Origin: Colias croceus
Lineage: Eukaryota > Arthropoda > Insecta > Lepidoptera > Pieridae
Length of the DNA stretch: 64,000 nucleotides
Direction of reading: 5' to 3'
NCBI RefSeq assembly: GCF_905220415.1
Contig: NC_059551.1
Span: 4,102,001 to 4,166,000, forward strand
Below are positions 47,459 through 59,982 of this stretch, piece by piece (position 1 is the first letter of the stretch; each line of letters begins with the position of its first letter). The notes beneath the pieces were generated by a model. It was not told the DNA's origin and did no database searches. It saw nothing but the letters and a program-made list of their open reading frames with translations. A program made the position numbers and the translations under genes.

Positions 47459-50356
47459 AACCTAGTTTTTAAATAAGTATTTATGGGATTTTGCGTAGAT
47501 GATAGGTATATCAATAAAGTACTATTATATTATAATCCAAACTATTTTTGTCCGCCTGTTAGGGACAACTCAATTTCATAAACTATTACTTCTAATTTTA
47601 ATTTATATAAATCCCTTTAAAAATAAATTAAAATTCCGATATTTTGTAAGATGATCACACGCATTTCACTAATTTAATACTAAAGTTTAGTAGGTATTAA
47701 ATTCGTGAATATTAATAAAAAAATTATAGCACAAAGCCCCTCCACTCACTCCCCTGTCGTCTGATCAACGTATCTGAGTGCCTGATATATTGGACTCTCG
47801 ACCCGATAGCCTCCGGCAACGCTTCGCCCTCCCTGCCCTCGGGCTTGTAATCCAGCTTGCTTAACACTTATATAAAAACACATTCATTTACTATGTATAT
47901 AGGTTTCTTTTTAATTCTATAGAGCTTATTTTTGTAATGAACGTGTGTTTTTATTTTTATTTCAATTAACTTTTGCACGTTTGAAATATTTTTATTACTT
48001 ACATAGGTTTATTATAGTGAGACATTATTATTTATTAATTAGCTTGAAAAGGAACGTACTTTTAAACGAAACATATTCAGACCTAAAGAAAAACATAAGC
48101 AAGCGAATGAAATGTATAACATTTGATATTCATTGTTAAAAATAAAATCGAACAAAATACTTTTACGCAAGCATATCCCGCCTTCTTCTTCAAAAAAAAG
48201 AAAAAATTCATAATCTGTGGAACATTTTGAAAAAGGAACGCGCGCAATTTGCATACAAAACATCCCCATACGAATCCCCTCGGGATGCACGGTAGCATTT
48301 ACACACGTATGTAGTATATACGTATACGCACACACACGCGAACACACGGCTACTGGTTTACGCGGCGGCCAATCAAAGACGTGATCACTTTTATATTCGA
48401 GCCGTTGTGTGATGCGCTTTTTACATACAATCGTTCTTTTCAAGCTAGTTTTGTACATAGCAGAAATTCTTAAAGTAAGTGCTTTTGAAATTTAAAGGGT
48501 AGTATAATTAGCTAGCTACTAGTTTTTATTCTGTGGTAGTAACAAATTTGTAAGTAGATAATAATACCTATGTAATATATATATCAAATTTATTGTAATA
48601 TATATATATCAAATTTATTGTTTTGCGATTTTTTTCTGGATTCAATAATAAAAGAATACTTTCATTTAAAACAAACATTATAACGATGGCATATTTATTA
48701 AGGATTAGTGAAATGTTACTAGACTATAATTAAACCTTTAAAATGATCATAAAGACTGCATCGTGATCATGAAGTTACATAATTGATCATCACGAAGTTG
48801 GCCTGCGGTCTTAATCTCAATATTATGCTACTAAATAGTTTAGGCAATTAAATGTAGCTCTAATTCTTTTATCTGTTTGTTTTTCATATGGTTCTTTATA
48901 AATTATATAATATATACTTCCCTGGCCTATTAAAAGAAACACGGCGGTTGATAAAGTATGTCTCTACTCTCTAGTAGGTAGGTAGGTACCTACCTACATG
49001 TCTGTAGATTTACAAAATAATTTAACCCTCCCTAAATAAATAATTAAATAATAATTATTCACAAGAATAATTCGGAAATTTAAATTACATTCCAATAAAA
49101 AAATGAATCCACAGATTCCGTAAAAAACATTTCAATAAAAAGCTGCCAGTGCAAAAAAACAAAACGATTCAAAATAATTAGAACGCGCGTTATCCGGCTA
49201 CTGTTCACCAATCAAAACGCGAGGGCGTGGCGCGTAACACGGCAGCCGAATTAGAAAGAATATTTAAAAATGGAACTTTTACTTTTTTTACCGACGACGC
49301 GTGGGAGGAACTTTCTATCGCCCGGAGGTTAATTCTCGTGGGATACTTTAACGTCTTATGTTCTCTAATTTAAAATCTAAACAGCGATAACTATAGCTTT
49401 GTATTTAAAGTTTACGTATTCTTTTCAATATTTTTATTAGTTTATTTTTCTTCTTTAAATATAACGTACCTACTTATAATCTGTTTAATCTTCGCAAACA
49501 AAATCGACCGCAAACGGTCAAACATAGCAAAAAAGGCAGGTATACACCTGTGGCGCTTCCTGTCAAATGCTTGACCGAATAGCGCCGGTGTGAACTGGCC
49601 TTAGCTAACAATCAATGGACATGAATGAACGTGTGAAGTGTACTATAAATAGAGTAAATTATACCTCTTTACTCAAAAGCAGGTATAACCAACATTTTTT
49701 CAACTGTCGTTACCATATTACATTAAAGGTTACGAATGAATATCTGCTATACAATATATTATTATTGACTATCGAAAGAATAAGACGTGTAACGTGTTTA
49801 CCTATTTATCATATTCTTGTCATGTCGAACAGTGTCAATTTGAATTATATCGTTTATGATCACAATTTATTGTCAAACCGTTCACACTAGATAAATGATA
49901 ATACCCGAACGAATTCGCGTCATAAGCAGTAATAAATTAGAAAAGTCCTATTCAAACAACGATAAGTTCATTCAATTAGGTAGGTACCTATAGGTAAGCG
50001 TTATCAGTTAGCCTTATGTTACTTAGGTAAGTTGATTTTATTATACACCGTAAATGTTATCGCTAAATAAAGTTATCAGTCGTACGTCGGGATGTTCAAA
50101 GGGTTCGCATTCAACTCGTGCGCAAACAAAGCTGTGCGATAAGTTATCGAACGGATAGAATACAAGTAGAGATTAGCTACATACTTGCTTGTACAATTGT
50201 ACTATTTGCGAACTCTTTGTATGCAATACACGTACTATTTTAATTGCCCTGTGAGCGGTGCTATTGTATGATGTTGTCTAATTAACGGGGTTCGTCTAAC
50301 TGCGATAAAATACGCATTATGTTAATGTTAGAAGTTAATGTGTTTTGCGTAACGAA
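47459..50356. other. noncoding stretch with GC-rich patches
   Basis: No gene recognised. GC-richer patches lie at about 47745-47860 and 48240-48380. A 139-codon open frame on the minus strand (48039-48458) has Phe/Glu-rich runs and no motif, and overlaps other frames. A 20-bp palindrome GTAGGTAGGTACCTACCTAC lies at 48978-48997. Confidence 0.4.
48572..48619. repeat. two tandem copies of GTAATATATATATCAAATTTATT
   Basis: Copy 1 at 48572-48594 and copy 2 at 48595-48619; the second has one extra AT step. A local slippage duplication. Confidence 0.9.
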
Positions 50357-50590
50357 TCCTGTCCTACTAATAAAAATGCGAAAGTTTGTGAGGATGGATG
50401 TATGTGTACCTATGTGTAGGTAGGTATGTATGTTTATTAGGTACTCATGCACGCAAATACTACTGAACTGATTACAATGAAATTAAGCACACGTATAGAA
50501 AGTAACTTGGTTTAAAACATAGGAAATATTTTATCCCGGAAATCCCTTGCGAACGGAAACTACGTTAGCCTAACAACGTTACGGAGCTAG
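50357..50590 (+). mobile_element. nonautonomous Helitron-like element
   Basis: Begins TCCTGTCCTACTAATAAAAA after an A and ends ACGGAGCTAG before a T, the A|TC...CTAG|T layout. The interior has AATGCGAAAGTTTGTGAGGA, ACTACTGAACTGATTACAAT and TTTTATCCCGGAAATCCC, phrases typical of a dispersed moth repeat family as I recall it. The start could instead be 50362. Confidence 0.65.
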
Positions 50591-51891
50591 TTAGGTATCT
50601 AGTTTTAAATTAGCAATACAATAGTAGATACCTATGGGTTTTAAGGTTATGCACCCCTGTAAAGTCCGCCGTACTATTTGTTAGTATTTAACCATTTAAC
50701 ACATCTCAGAAAGGAATTCGTTTATCTATAGCCACGGTTAGATAAGCTTAGCCGAAACTTTTGTCTTTATCTCAAGCAAACAAAAGTTTCCTGTTCTTCA
50801 AATTATATGTTATGAGGGCGTTATGTACAAGTGCGGCTTTTGACTTTGTAAATACGTCATCGTTTTCCCTATACGTTTGATATTTTCATTACAAAATAAA
50901 ATATTTGGTTAAGTACCTAGTCAAGTATCTATTGTCAATTCGAGGAAATTTATATCATTGCTTACCTACCTAACTAATGGTTTATTTAAGACCTGAAAAC
51001 CAACCTTTTTCATTCACAGATGCTATAAAATCAATTTCTCATAATTATTAAAACCATAGAGTACCAAATTACGAACCTATGTAAACAAACCCTTATGTAT
51101 TCACCAACATGGCGTCTGAGAACAATCAATTTCGTGTCCCCGTCAATACGAGCGCATTATAAATGGATACACGAGTCGGCGTTATGACAAAAGCGTTTCT
51201 GACGATAAATAATCATTGTCTTCAGACATTATTCCTCCCTGTGGCTCGTAAACATCCAGCAATGTGTTAATATGGGCCGCGTATGTGACAGTCTGTGCTC
51301 TTCGGCGGATTTAAAAGAAAGTGACGTATGCGCCCCGCCGGGATTCAAAACATTCCGAACGTTTTCAAATTTCGAACGTTTTCCCTTGTTGTTTTTAATC
51401 GTCGACTTTCGTTTGTAAGTCACAGTTTGATAAATTGACTTTGTGCCCATTACCTAATATAATTTTTAGTCTGGCTTCTGGCTAAAAGTAGAGTTAACTT
51501 TTTAAAGAAGTAATTTATATATATTAGCACGGGTCTTTCAATTTTGTGTTGTGATTTCCACAATGGTAGCTGTAGGTATATTTTTGTATGTACACCGACT
51601 TGTTTCGTTTAGAAAATAAATGTTACATACCTAAAGTGTAACTATCATTTATACCAACAACACGCTCTATATTATGAAGTCTAGTATATTAGGTATAAAA
51701 AAACAATACCTACCTACATAAAATATAAAGCAAATGTATAATTATATGCACATTAGAGCACAAAAGCTTAAATTGTTTTTACCTACAGCCTATAATTTAG
51801 TCATTTTAGTCCTATTAGGTAGTCATTGAAGGTGTAACACGCAAAACGATTATTTTTGTTATTGACTTTAGAAATGATAGAGTAGTTTTAA

Positions 51892-52078
51892 TCCATATTA
51901 TTATTATAAATGCGAAAGTAACTCTGTCTGTCTGTCTGTTACTCAATCACGCCTAAACTATTGAACCAATTTGCATGAAATTTGGTATGGAGATATTTTT
52001 ATACCCGAGAAAGGACATAGGCTACTTACCTTTTATTGCGAAATATGTACCACGGGCGAAGCCGGGGCGGACTTCTAG
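51892..52078 (+). mobile_element. nonautonomous Helitron-like element
   Basis: Starts TCCATATTATTATTATAAAT after an A and ends GGACTTCTAG before a T, again A|TC...CTAG|T. It contains ATAAATGCGAAAG, (CTGT)n, ATGAAATTTGGTATGGAGAT and GGGCGAAGCCGGGGCGG near the 3' end, where a GC-rich hairpin is expected. Related in layout to the elements at 17.4, 28.0 and 50.4 kb but a different subfamily from the first two. Confidence 0.75.
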
Positions 52079-52795
52079 TACAAGATAAAACTATTAAAAG
52101 TAATAGTTTCTAGAGTAAATTTTATCGTCTTATTTAAAAGAGGAATTTAAAATAAATATAAAATGCCACTACCATAGTACTGGTAGTAGTAAACAGTGTA
52201 GTGTTACATCATACAGTATAGTGTTACATCAATATAATAAATGTAACAAAAAAAAAGAACCAAATTGTAAATTTATATAAAAATTCAAATAAAAATTGTT
52301 AAGCTTTTTACGCAATTACATTTGACGCAAATAGTAAATGCGCTCGCAAAATATGAAGCAGATATCATTTATGACGTAAAGTGATTCTTTGCGCATTATT
52401 ATCATAATTTTATACACAAATGTGACAAATATTTTCACATTTTGTGACGTTTGAAATAATAATATTTTAACAAAACAGTGGAAATGCTTTGGGGCTACAT
52501 GCAATCGGCTTCAGTTATAAAAATGTAAATTTTTGTCGCCGCGGGCCTGCGATTAAACATCAATTTAAATTGATACCCGAATCATGTCGTTTTTTCACAA
52601 TAATATATGATTATTTAGAACTGTGAACACTTTTAATTTTGTAGGTAATGTTTATTACGGTTTGTTTATTAATGTACCGTGAAGTTAGATTATGATTATT
52701 ATGATTTTAACTAAAAGAGTTTGCGAAAAATAGAGTCATATTCTGATTTATTGCTTTAGATTTTGTAAAAAAAGATATCTTTTTTAATAACGGAC

Positions 52796-52864
52796 ATCAA
52801 ATCAAATCAAATCAAATCATTTATTGCATACATTAGAAACCTTATGCATACATTAGAAACCTTA
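52796..52864 (-). repeat. (ATCAA)n tract plus 20-bp tandem duplication
   Basis: Four ATCAA units and a variant (52796-52820) run into ATTTATTG, then TGCATACATTAGAAACCTTA occurs twice in tandem (52825-52844, 52845-52864). On the minus strand this reads as ..CAATAAATGATTTGATTTGA.., a typical LINE 3' tail with short tandem ends. No LINE coding sequence is visible. Confidence 0.7.
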
Positions 52865-53353
52865 TACCTTATAACCTTAACATTACAATGAACAATGAAA
52901 AATAAATTCAGATGGAAAATTACATGTGAAAAAAATGACGATTTTTGCGCGTTCATTTGTGAGTAGATAATCATTTACTAGAACTGGCACATGATATTGA
53001 AGTATAAAATTCACCTGTCTTCACCTAGAAAGTGTCATTAATTCTTTAAAGTTTGTGTGAAAATCGACAACATTACACAAATTTCATGGGAACCTACATT
53101 AAGGGCGTCAAAAGGCATACCTAATGATGCGTGAAAAAACTAGAGTTCGACAAAAGTAACGAATTAAACGATTCTCATACGTGTAATCTTTTGAAAGGAG
53201 ACCTTTTCGAAAACCATTCTTCTTTTATTGTTAAATAAACCATAAATCGTTATAAAATGGACACAATTCCACATTGAATGGGATTCAAGTCGGGTGCTTA
53301 ACATCGAAAAAAATGCATGAAAGACATATTTTGAACAACATTTTTTTGGAATC

Positions 53354-53386
53354 TAGCGCCAAGAGGCGCTAAGAGCGAGCTGCTCT
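53354..53386. repeat. two adjacent small hairpins
   Basis: TAGCGCC-AAGA-GGCGCTA (53354-53371) is followed immediately by AGAGC-GAGCT-GCTCT (53372-53386). Compact GC stems in an AT-rich setting; role unknown. Confidence 0.7.
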
Positions 53387-53939
53387 ATAAATAACGATGT
53401 TATTTCGGTATTTTATGAGTGGTAGGTCAGTTTTCTGGTGCATAATAATATAAATATAAATTATGTCCAATTCTGATTAATTTATGGCTCATATTTATCT
53501 TCAAGAAATGTTCTGAAAGACCCAAAGAAATAAACAAATTCACAATAAATGGAAATGTTTTGCGGCGTTTAATCCATTACGACGAACGATAAAATAAGGA
53601 TATCAATTCTAACACTAGTTTGACACATTAACAAAGTTGACGTATTAATAAAACATGCAAAAATATCAAATGGCTGTGAAATAAAAGTAGTAAAATAGGA
53701 AGCTATTAATTTTACGACCATAATATAAACATAACATACATTTGCAAGTCAAATCGATCTCTCTCTTAATTGTTTCGTCAGATTTATCATTATTTGAGAT
53801 TATCTCATGCGATAACGAGTTACTGGAGGTGGTGCATCCCTTATCTCCGATCTCAGGAACGCGATATTAAGAGAGCTTCGATTTAGTTAAAATTAAGTAA
53901 GAGTTGGAGTACTCACTGTGTTTGGGCGCGAACGACTGG

Positions 53940-54964
53940 GCTTTAATACTGATTAATGGTTATTTTTACGTATAAATTAGTCGGCTGCGCGGCGTAGACT
54001 GTTCGAGTGCGGTAAAAAACAGTAATTTATTAGTGGCGACTTCTCGTGTTGGCACGGGCTTAACGAGTGTGTGGCGTGCGGTGCGGTGGACGGAAAAAAC
54101 TGGCTCGCCTGGTACGTAGCTCGAGCAGCAGTGGCCTGAGGAAGAATAACCCCAGGAGTCGCTGGGAGCTGCCACCGCTTCCGAACGCGCCCCGCGCCCC
54201 GCGCCCCCACGCCCCGCCGCGCCCCGCGCCGCCCGCCCGATACAGATCACGCATTCTACGAATACCTTCAACTACGGCGCTGGCGACCGCCTGCCATCTT
54301 TGTCGCTCCCTCGCAGGTGATGCGTCGGATGATCGCACGGGTGAAGGGTCCTGATGGATGCTCCGCAGAAGAGCATGAAGCGGCTCAGTTCGGCTGGCAA
54401 AGGTCGCGCGGGCCAAGCGAGGTGGACGACGCAGCGCTGTGGAACTCGCGTCGAAGTAGCTGCGCGTGCGCAACACCGGCAGCGCCCACATGACCGGTCG
54501 GCCGCGCGAAGCTCACGGAAAGCTAGCCGTCCCGCTCGCTCGTACCGGGCCGCGGCTGTCTCGCTCTCACCCAGCGACGTGGAAAAATGTATCTAGTTCT
54601 GTCGAGGCGACGCGGACGCGGAGTGCAGTAGCAGTAAAGTTTTTTTTTTCGTTTTAATAAATTTGTGGTTGTTCGTCTCGCTTAGGCGCGCGCCCGGGGC
54701 GTCGTCGAGCGAGACGGTAGATTGCCACCGGGTTACGCCTTCCGCGCGTTCTCGTCATTATGTAGGTTGGCCGTATTAGAGCCTCCGTGTATTGAGAGTG
54801 CATGTATAAAATATAATAATGTAGTAAATACGGCGCTTGTTTGCGGTGAGGCCTGTTATTTATGTGCGCCCGCGGCTACCGCGATACGCACCGCCCCCAA
54901 ACCATTTGTCTCCACCTCGAACACTCGTTACTTATGTACATACATCACTCGGATTATACTTTAA
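53940..54964. other. GC-rich, CpG-dense island of unknown role
   Basis: About 1 kb with much higher GC and CpG density than anything around it, peaking at 54170-54240 and 54360-54560. Open frames up to 143 codons exist on both strands and overlap one another. They are Arg/Ala/Pro/Gly-rich without motifs, as expected of GC-rich noncoding DNA. AATAAA hexamers follow on the plus strand near 54655 and 54962, and TATAAAAT lies near 54806. It could be a promoter or first exon of a neighbouring gene, a long noncoding RNA exon, or an enhancer. No transposon termini were seen. Confidence 0.45.
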
Positions 54965-57900
54965 TAAATAACAGTTTATTGTTCATTTACTTTTCTTTGA
55001 CATGCTCTTTGTAATTTCACATCTTATTCGACAACAAATGTACAAGCGTAATATTATTTTTAATTAAATATCATTGTACGTTCGCAAAGATTAACAGTTA
55101 TTACACAAAAAAAAACTTGAATAACGGACCACGCGCCACGTAAAATCCATTACAATACAAAGTGACAATTTTGACGAAAAAAGTCGAGCCTAACAAATCT
55201 TGCATTCCATTCAAGACGGTCACGCTTGTTAGATTCCAATCACTATTCACGTTGACAATACGTAAAAACATCAAAACATATTACAGTCGCATTGTTTACG
55301 AAATTGGACTTCATTATGCGAAACTACGGGAAGCTTATACGCTCATTGTCGGGTGTTAGACTGCGAAGTGTTACAATAAACAATAGTGGACATAGAAAAC
55401 CGAATGTTTGCTCACAATCCGTAGAGACAATCGACGTTTACGGCCGGACAAAGACGTCAATCGATTAGATTCTTTTGTTGACAGAAATACGAACTGCGAC
55501 CACACCACTTGATGTGCGTTGCTAATTTTCCAATTTTGTACCCTCCAAAGATGGTGCAAGAATTAATGTACTTTCGAAGAACGGTAATAAATATTTTTGG
55601 CATTTCATTTTCTTTTTATATTTTTAATACTTGATTTGTTTGAAAGCGATAGTGATACTAAATAAAGCAAATATTCTTTTCTAAAATATAATCTAAATGG
55701 TAATAGTACCTACTTTAGATCTTAAATACTCTATAAATATTACTTTAAAATCTGCTCTAGGTAGAGCGCGTGATATTTACGTGGCTTCTGACTTTAACAC
55801 AAACATTCCGATATTTAACCTTTATAAGATATTCTACATTAAGTCTACCCGACGCAATCGAGCGCTTTGTCTTTATAAACCGCTGACGCAATTGAAGACC
55901 AAAACGAACCATGGCAATTTAAACAAAAAGGGAACTTAATCCCAAACAATAGAGTCCCATTTCACAACATTTAAACTGTTAGCGTTCGAAAGAATTGTTC
56001 GTTGACAACAGAGACATCGATTCTATTCTTTTTTGAATATCGATTGTAAAAAGCATTCTCATGATGCTGTGAGAACACAGGTCGAGTCGAGTGTACAATC
56101 GTGGCTTAAATTCCTTAGTCTATTCAATGTAATCTGCTGTCTTTGTGTATGGAGTTACACGCTGGCCTGTCAAATTATCATTGTTAATTTTAAACACGAA
56201 GGTACATGCAGATCGGTAGACGGAAGATTATCAGATGCTTTCCCGTCGGATCGTCGTATGAAAGACTAGAGTCGAATCCTTATTTGGATATAATGGTCCG
56301 CTTCACCGTTACCATCTTGTTAAGACTGTGATTAAACAAGGATAAGACCGAGTCGGTTAAGAGATTTATTATATTGCTTATAAGTATGAGCCATTATTCG
56401 AGGTTAAACAAAACCAATAAAAATAATGAGAATTTTACTGTCATTAAGAGACACAGAATAAAGAATCGCCTAATTTAAAAAGCAAAATAACGAAATATTA
56501 TCGCGAAAATATTTATTCTCGAAAATCTCTATCATGTTTTGCATCAATAAAAAAAGAATATGGTATTTGAATGCATATATTTCGGAATGATAAATGCGAT
56601 TAATCTCTAATCTGCCACCGAATTCTTCGCTGAATACCTCACTTGTACTTGATTGAATATCCACTAAATTAAAAGTCATTTTGGCCTTTTTTAAATTTAA
56701 AATAATTTATTAATTGTTGACTGGCGTCCTAAAAATATAATAAAAAAATATTCGCTTACCCATTTGTGAAAAATAGCAGGGAGTAGAAGGGAAAACTTGA
56801 ACACGAAGCGTCCGTCGGCGAATCGACGAAACGATAAAAAAATCTTTATAAATGTTTAAAATCAGACCGTACAATATCAACGCTGCGACACAACTGCCTG
56901 TTAAGAAATCAGGAAAGTATGATAGCGAATTTTTTAGCTTTAAATATGTGAATTTGCAGGACCGCACCGATTTGAACTGATACCAAAAAAGACATCGACA
57001 GTTGACATTCGGCCGCCGAATAATTGTGTTTTACAAGCGAACCGAATAATAAATAATTCAATTTTGCGGTCCGCCGATTATATTACAGGCTTTATCCATT
57101 CCGTATGATGCAGGCGACAATAAAAATGCAAATGACGCCCAACGATGTTGTAATTTACGGTGTTGAGTTTTTGAAAGAAACGCCAAGTATGGCTATCGAT
57201 CGTATATTATATATTCGGGTTTTACTACTTAAATCATTAGTCGACTACGCCTTTACAGATTTGACGTGTTTCTGTTAATATAGGTATGCCGCTTGTTAAC
57301 GCTTCTGAATGTGCGCACAGATTAATACTATTGTTCTCTAAATAAATAAAAAAATGTAAAAACCGCTGACCTCAGCTCACTTACGTCAGATCGTAGGAAA
57401 TACATATTCTTACATAACAATTTTACAGTGCGATGATCTATGTACCGTCTCGTAAAGTATGATTCACATTGCGTACATATTTTTTTGGGATTACATCAGA
57501 TCCATTTGCATATCGCTTTAAATCTTTATTCTTTAAAGTAAAAATATACGAAAACACAAATACTTATACCGATTCATTCATGGTGTCCACACGTATTATG
57601 TCTGCCATTCGCCATAAATTATAATTGAAATGTCATCGAGAACATTAAAGATTCGTCATGTCGTTTTAATATTGTTTCCTTCCTTATCTACGAAACCAGA
57701 TGTTTCTATTTCCAATCACGGCATCAGACGGAGTTAAAAAAATCAATTTACAGGTTATTTAGTGAATGTATTATGCAGATTTAATCGATTGTGTTCTTCG
57801 AAAATCGATAAATCTATAAAGGCGAGACAAATAAGTCATAACATTGGAAGTCCCGGTAAGGACAAGGCCAGACAATTCGTTTTTTTAGTTTAGGTATCGA

Positions 57901-59477
57901 TGCAAAAATCGAGTTGTTGCTAAATAAAAAAGTGAACGATCTTTCCGAACCAGTTTGCCGACGTGTCATTGTAAATACCTAAGTAAATTATTTTAAACAC
58001 ATTGTCACGTATGCTAATGAAATAAAACGTACCTAAACATTAAATTAGAATGTTGTTGTGTCCACATATCACTAAATATAATATTTCAGCTGTCCAATTT
58101 ATTTAGTTTTAATCACCGTACAAGATTAACGTATCACAGAAGTTTCCAAACGATATTACATCACTTAAATAAGATAAAAATGTGGGCCGTTAAAATTTTT
58201 ATTGCGGCTAAAATTTATATCGTGTTACATCGCTCTACAAATATCTTATAATACGTTAAAAATATAATAAAGAATCAAAACAACATGTATTAGTGCGATT
58301 GGCCGTATTTTAAACATCCTAAATTATAATTCTTAAACCACCTGTTTAATAACCGAGAACCTAATCAATTCACACATTGCCCCTCATCAAAATTGTTATA
58401 AATGTATTTGTTCGTTGCTTTTATTAGCTCGAAACATTAAGACGTGGATGTGTATTTTAAAAGCTCTCCGTCGACACATCTCAAAGTAATTTGATAGTTG
58501 TGGACTAATGCGAATTAAATCGATTAAATTTTGCCCTGATGCATTTATTATCGAATATCGATACACCTACATAATGATTTTATATTCATTACTAATAAAT
58601 TCTGTATTTATTGAGCTATTTCTATACTTGTATTGGGCTTATCGTCTACTGCGAGCTATAGATAAGCGAAACTAATAAATTAAGTGTGTACAGAAAGCAT
58701 AGTTTCGATTGAACACATAAATAACCGTTACAATAATAAGTTATTGTCAACCAGTTACTAAATCGAATTACGTGATAATATTCATTTCGCTTTGGATTAT
58801 TTTCAGCTTTAAATCAAATGCTTGGAGTGAAGTACAACATTGAAACCATAGCTTAACAGCTTTCTATTGTCATATTATTAGATAGGTACCTACGTGCCTA
58901 CAAAGACAACACAAAGTTTCTACAATAAAAGAAAACTACTAATTTTTTAACTGAAACTTTTTTATCATACATGTCATTGCCTCATTTCCTTTACCTAGAT
59001 ATACCGATAAAATGTTTTAGGCATGTGTTTAAACAATATTTGTCAGAATTGCCTATATTCATTTTACATAATATAGAAATAAAGTCGCCCAACTTTCAGT
59101 GGAAAACAAAGTGTCCATGAATTTAAAGTGAGTAGTTTGGTGTATCAAATTTCGTGACACCTTTTAAACACCTTGAAATTATCAAATGACCTAACAGAGA
59201 CTACGCATTGACAGACAGCTCCAGTGGTAATAAATATGATATTGGAATAATTAATTACTAATCTGTGAAATCTAAACGTTCAAAAATCGATAATTAATAT
59301 ACGTAATATATTAAAATTACGCGCTCGTTATAATAAATTGTGCTAATTGGCAATTTTGAAATGACGGTTTGAATTGGAGGAAGGCATAATTTTTTTTTTA
59401 TTTAGTTTATAACTTAGATAATAACCAAGACACTTAAAAGCCGATTTTCACATAATTTTCGCTGGCACGTTACACTA
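54965..59477. other. noncoding stretch, low in repeats
   Basis: No gene recognised and few repeat signatures. The part at about 56800-58400 has mixed composition with many homeodomain-like ATTA cores and an octamer ATGCAAAT at 57126-57133, so it may hold conserved noncoding elements. Open frames of 60-85 codons are unconvincing. Confidence 0.4.
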
Positions 59478-59982
59478 TAGTCGAGCCAATTTAATAGGCA
59501 ACATTTGACGTCTATCAATTTTATCTTCGAAGAGAGGTAACCTGCTTAAAAACATCGATTAAAGTGTATTAATCGATACGGATTTGAAACATTTGTCAAT
59601 CGAATTTATTAATTTATGATGATTTTTATTCACAAGTAATCAATGCATTCGATTCTAGATGTCAGATTTCGATTTTTAGAGTACCTAACGTCTCTAGTAT
59701 TTAAAAAGAAAAAAGGTTTATTGACACAAAATTGTAGCGACGTCAGTTCTTCAATTCAGAAATTGTTTATTATGTTTAGGATGGTTTATCAGTAAAATGA
59801 AATCTTAAAATTACTTGTATCGGTCATTATTATTAAAAATATGTAATCGTTATTGAAAAAAGTTAAGCAAATGTGCAGTTCTAACAAAAAGGAATAACAT
59901 GTTATTCTATGTCGTCGTTACTAGGTTACGTTGTTGAATTTTGTTGAACTGTCAAATGTTGCCTATTAAAATGGCTCTACTA
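59478..59982. mobile_element. MITE with ~35-bp inverted termini and TA target duplication
   Basis: Bases 59475-59509 and 59951-59985 are inverted copies matching at about 33 of 35 positions (core TTTAATAGGCAACATTTGAC on the left). The flanks are TA (59476-59477 and 59983-59984), consistent with a Tc1/mariner-type insertion. The ~440-bp interior is AT-rich and noncoding. Superfamily assignment depends on the TA duplication alone; a 4-bp TATA duplication is also possible. Confidence 0.75.

Larger units (their letters stand above)
52079..53939. other. AT-rich noncoding stretch
   Basis: No gene recognised. It contains the repeats listed at 52796-52864 and the paired hairpins at 53354-53386. Near 52170-52225 the phrase TAGTGTTACATCA is repeated. 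Confidence 0.45.

Noticed and set aside
48039..48458. 139-codon minus-strand open frame
   Set aside because: No motif, skewed composition, overlapped by other frames; likely chance.
54060..54491. 143-codon minus-strand open frame in the GC island, and the overlapping plus-strand frames
   Set aside because: Several frames on both strands are open together, which is what GC-rich noncoding DNA gives; no domain or splice context.
57126..57133. Octamer ATGCAAAT as a POU-factor site
   Set aside because: The same 8-mer also occurs near 17690, 21313 and 25630, so it is not distinctive in this AT-rich sequence.
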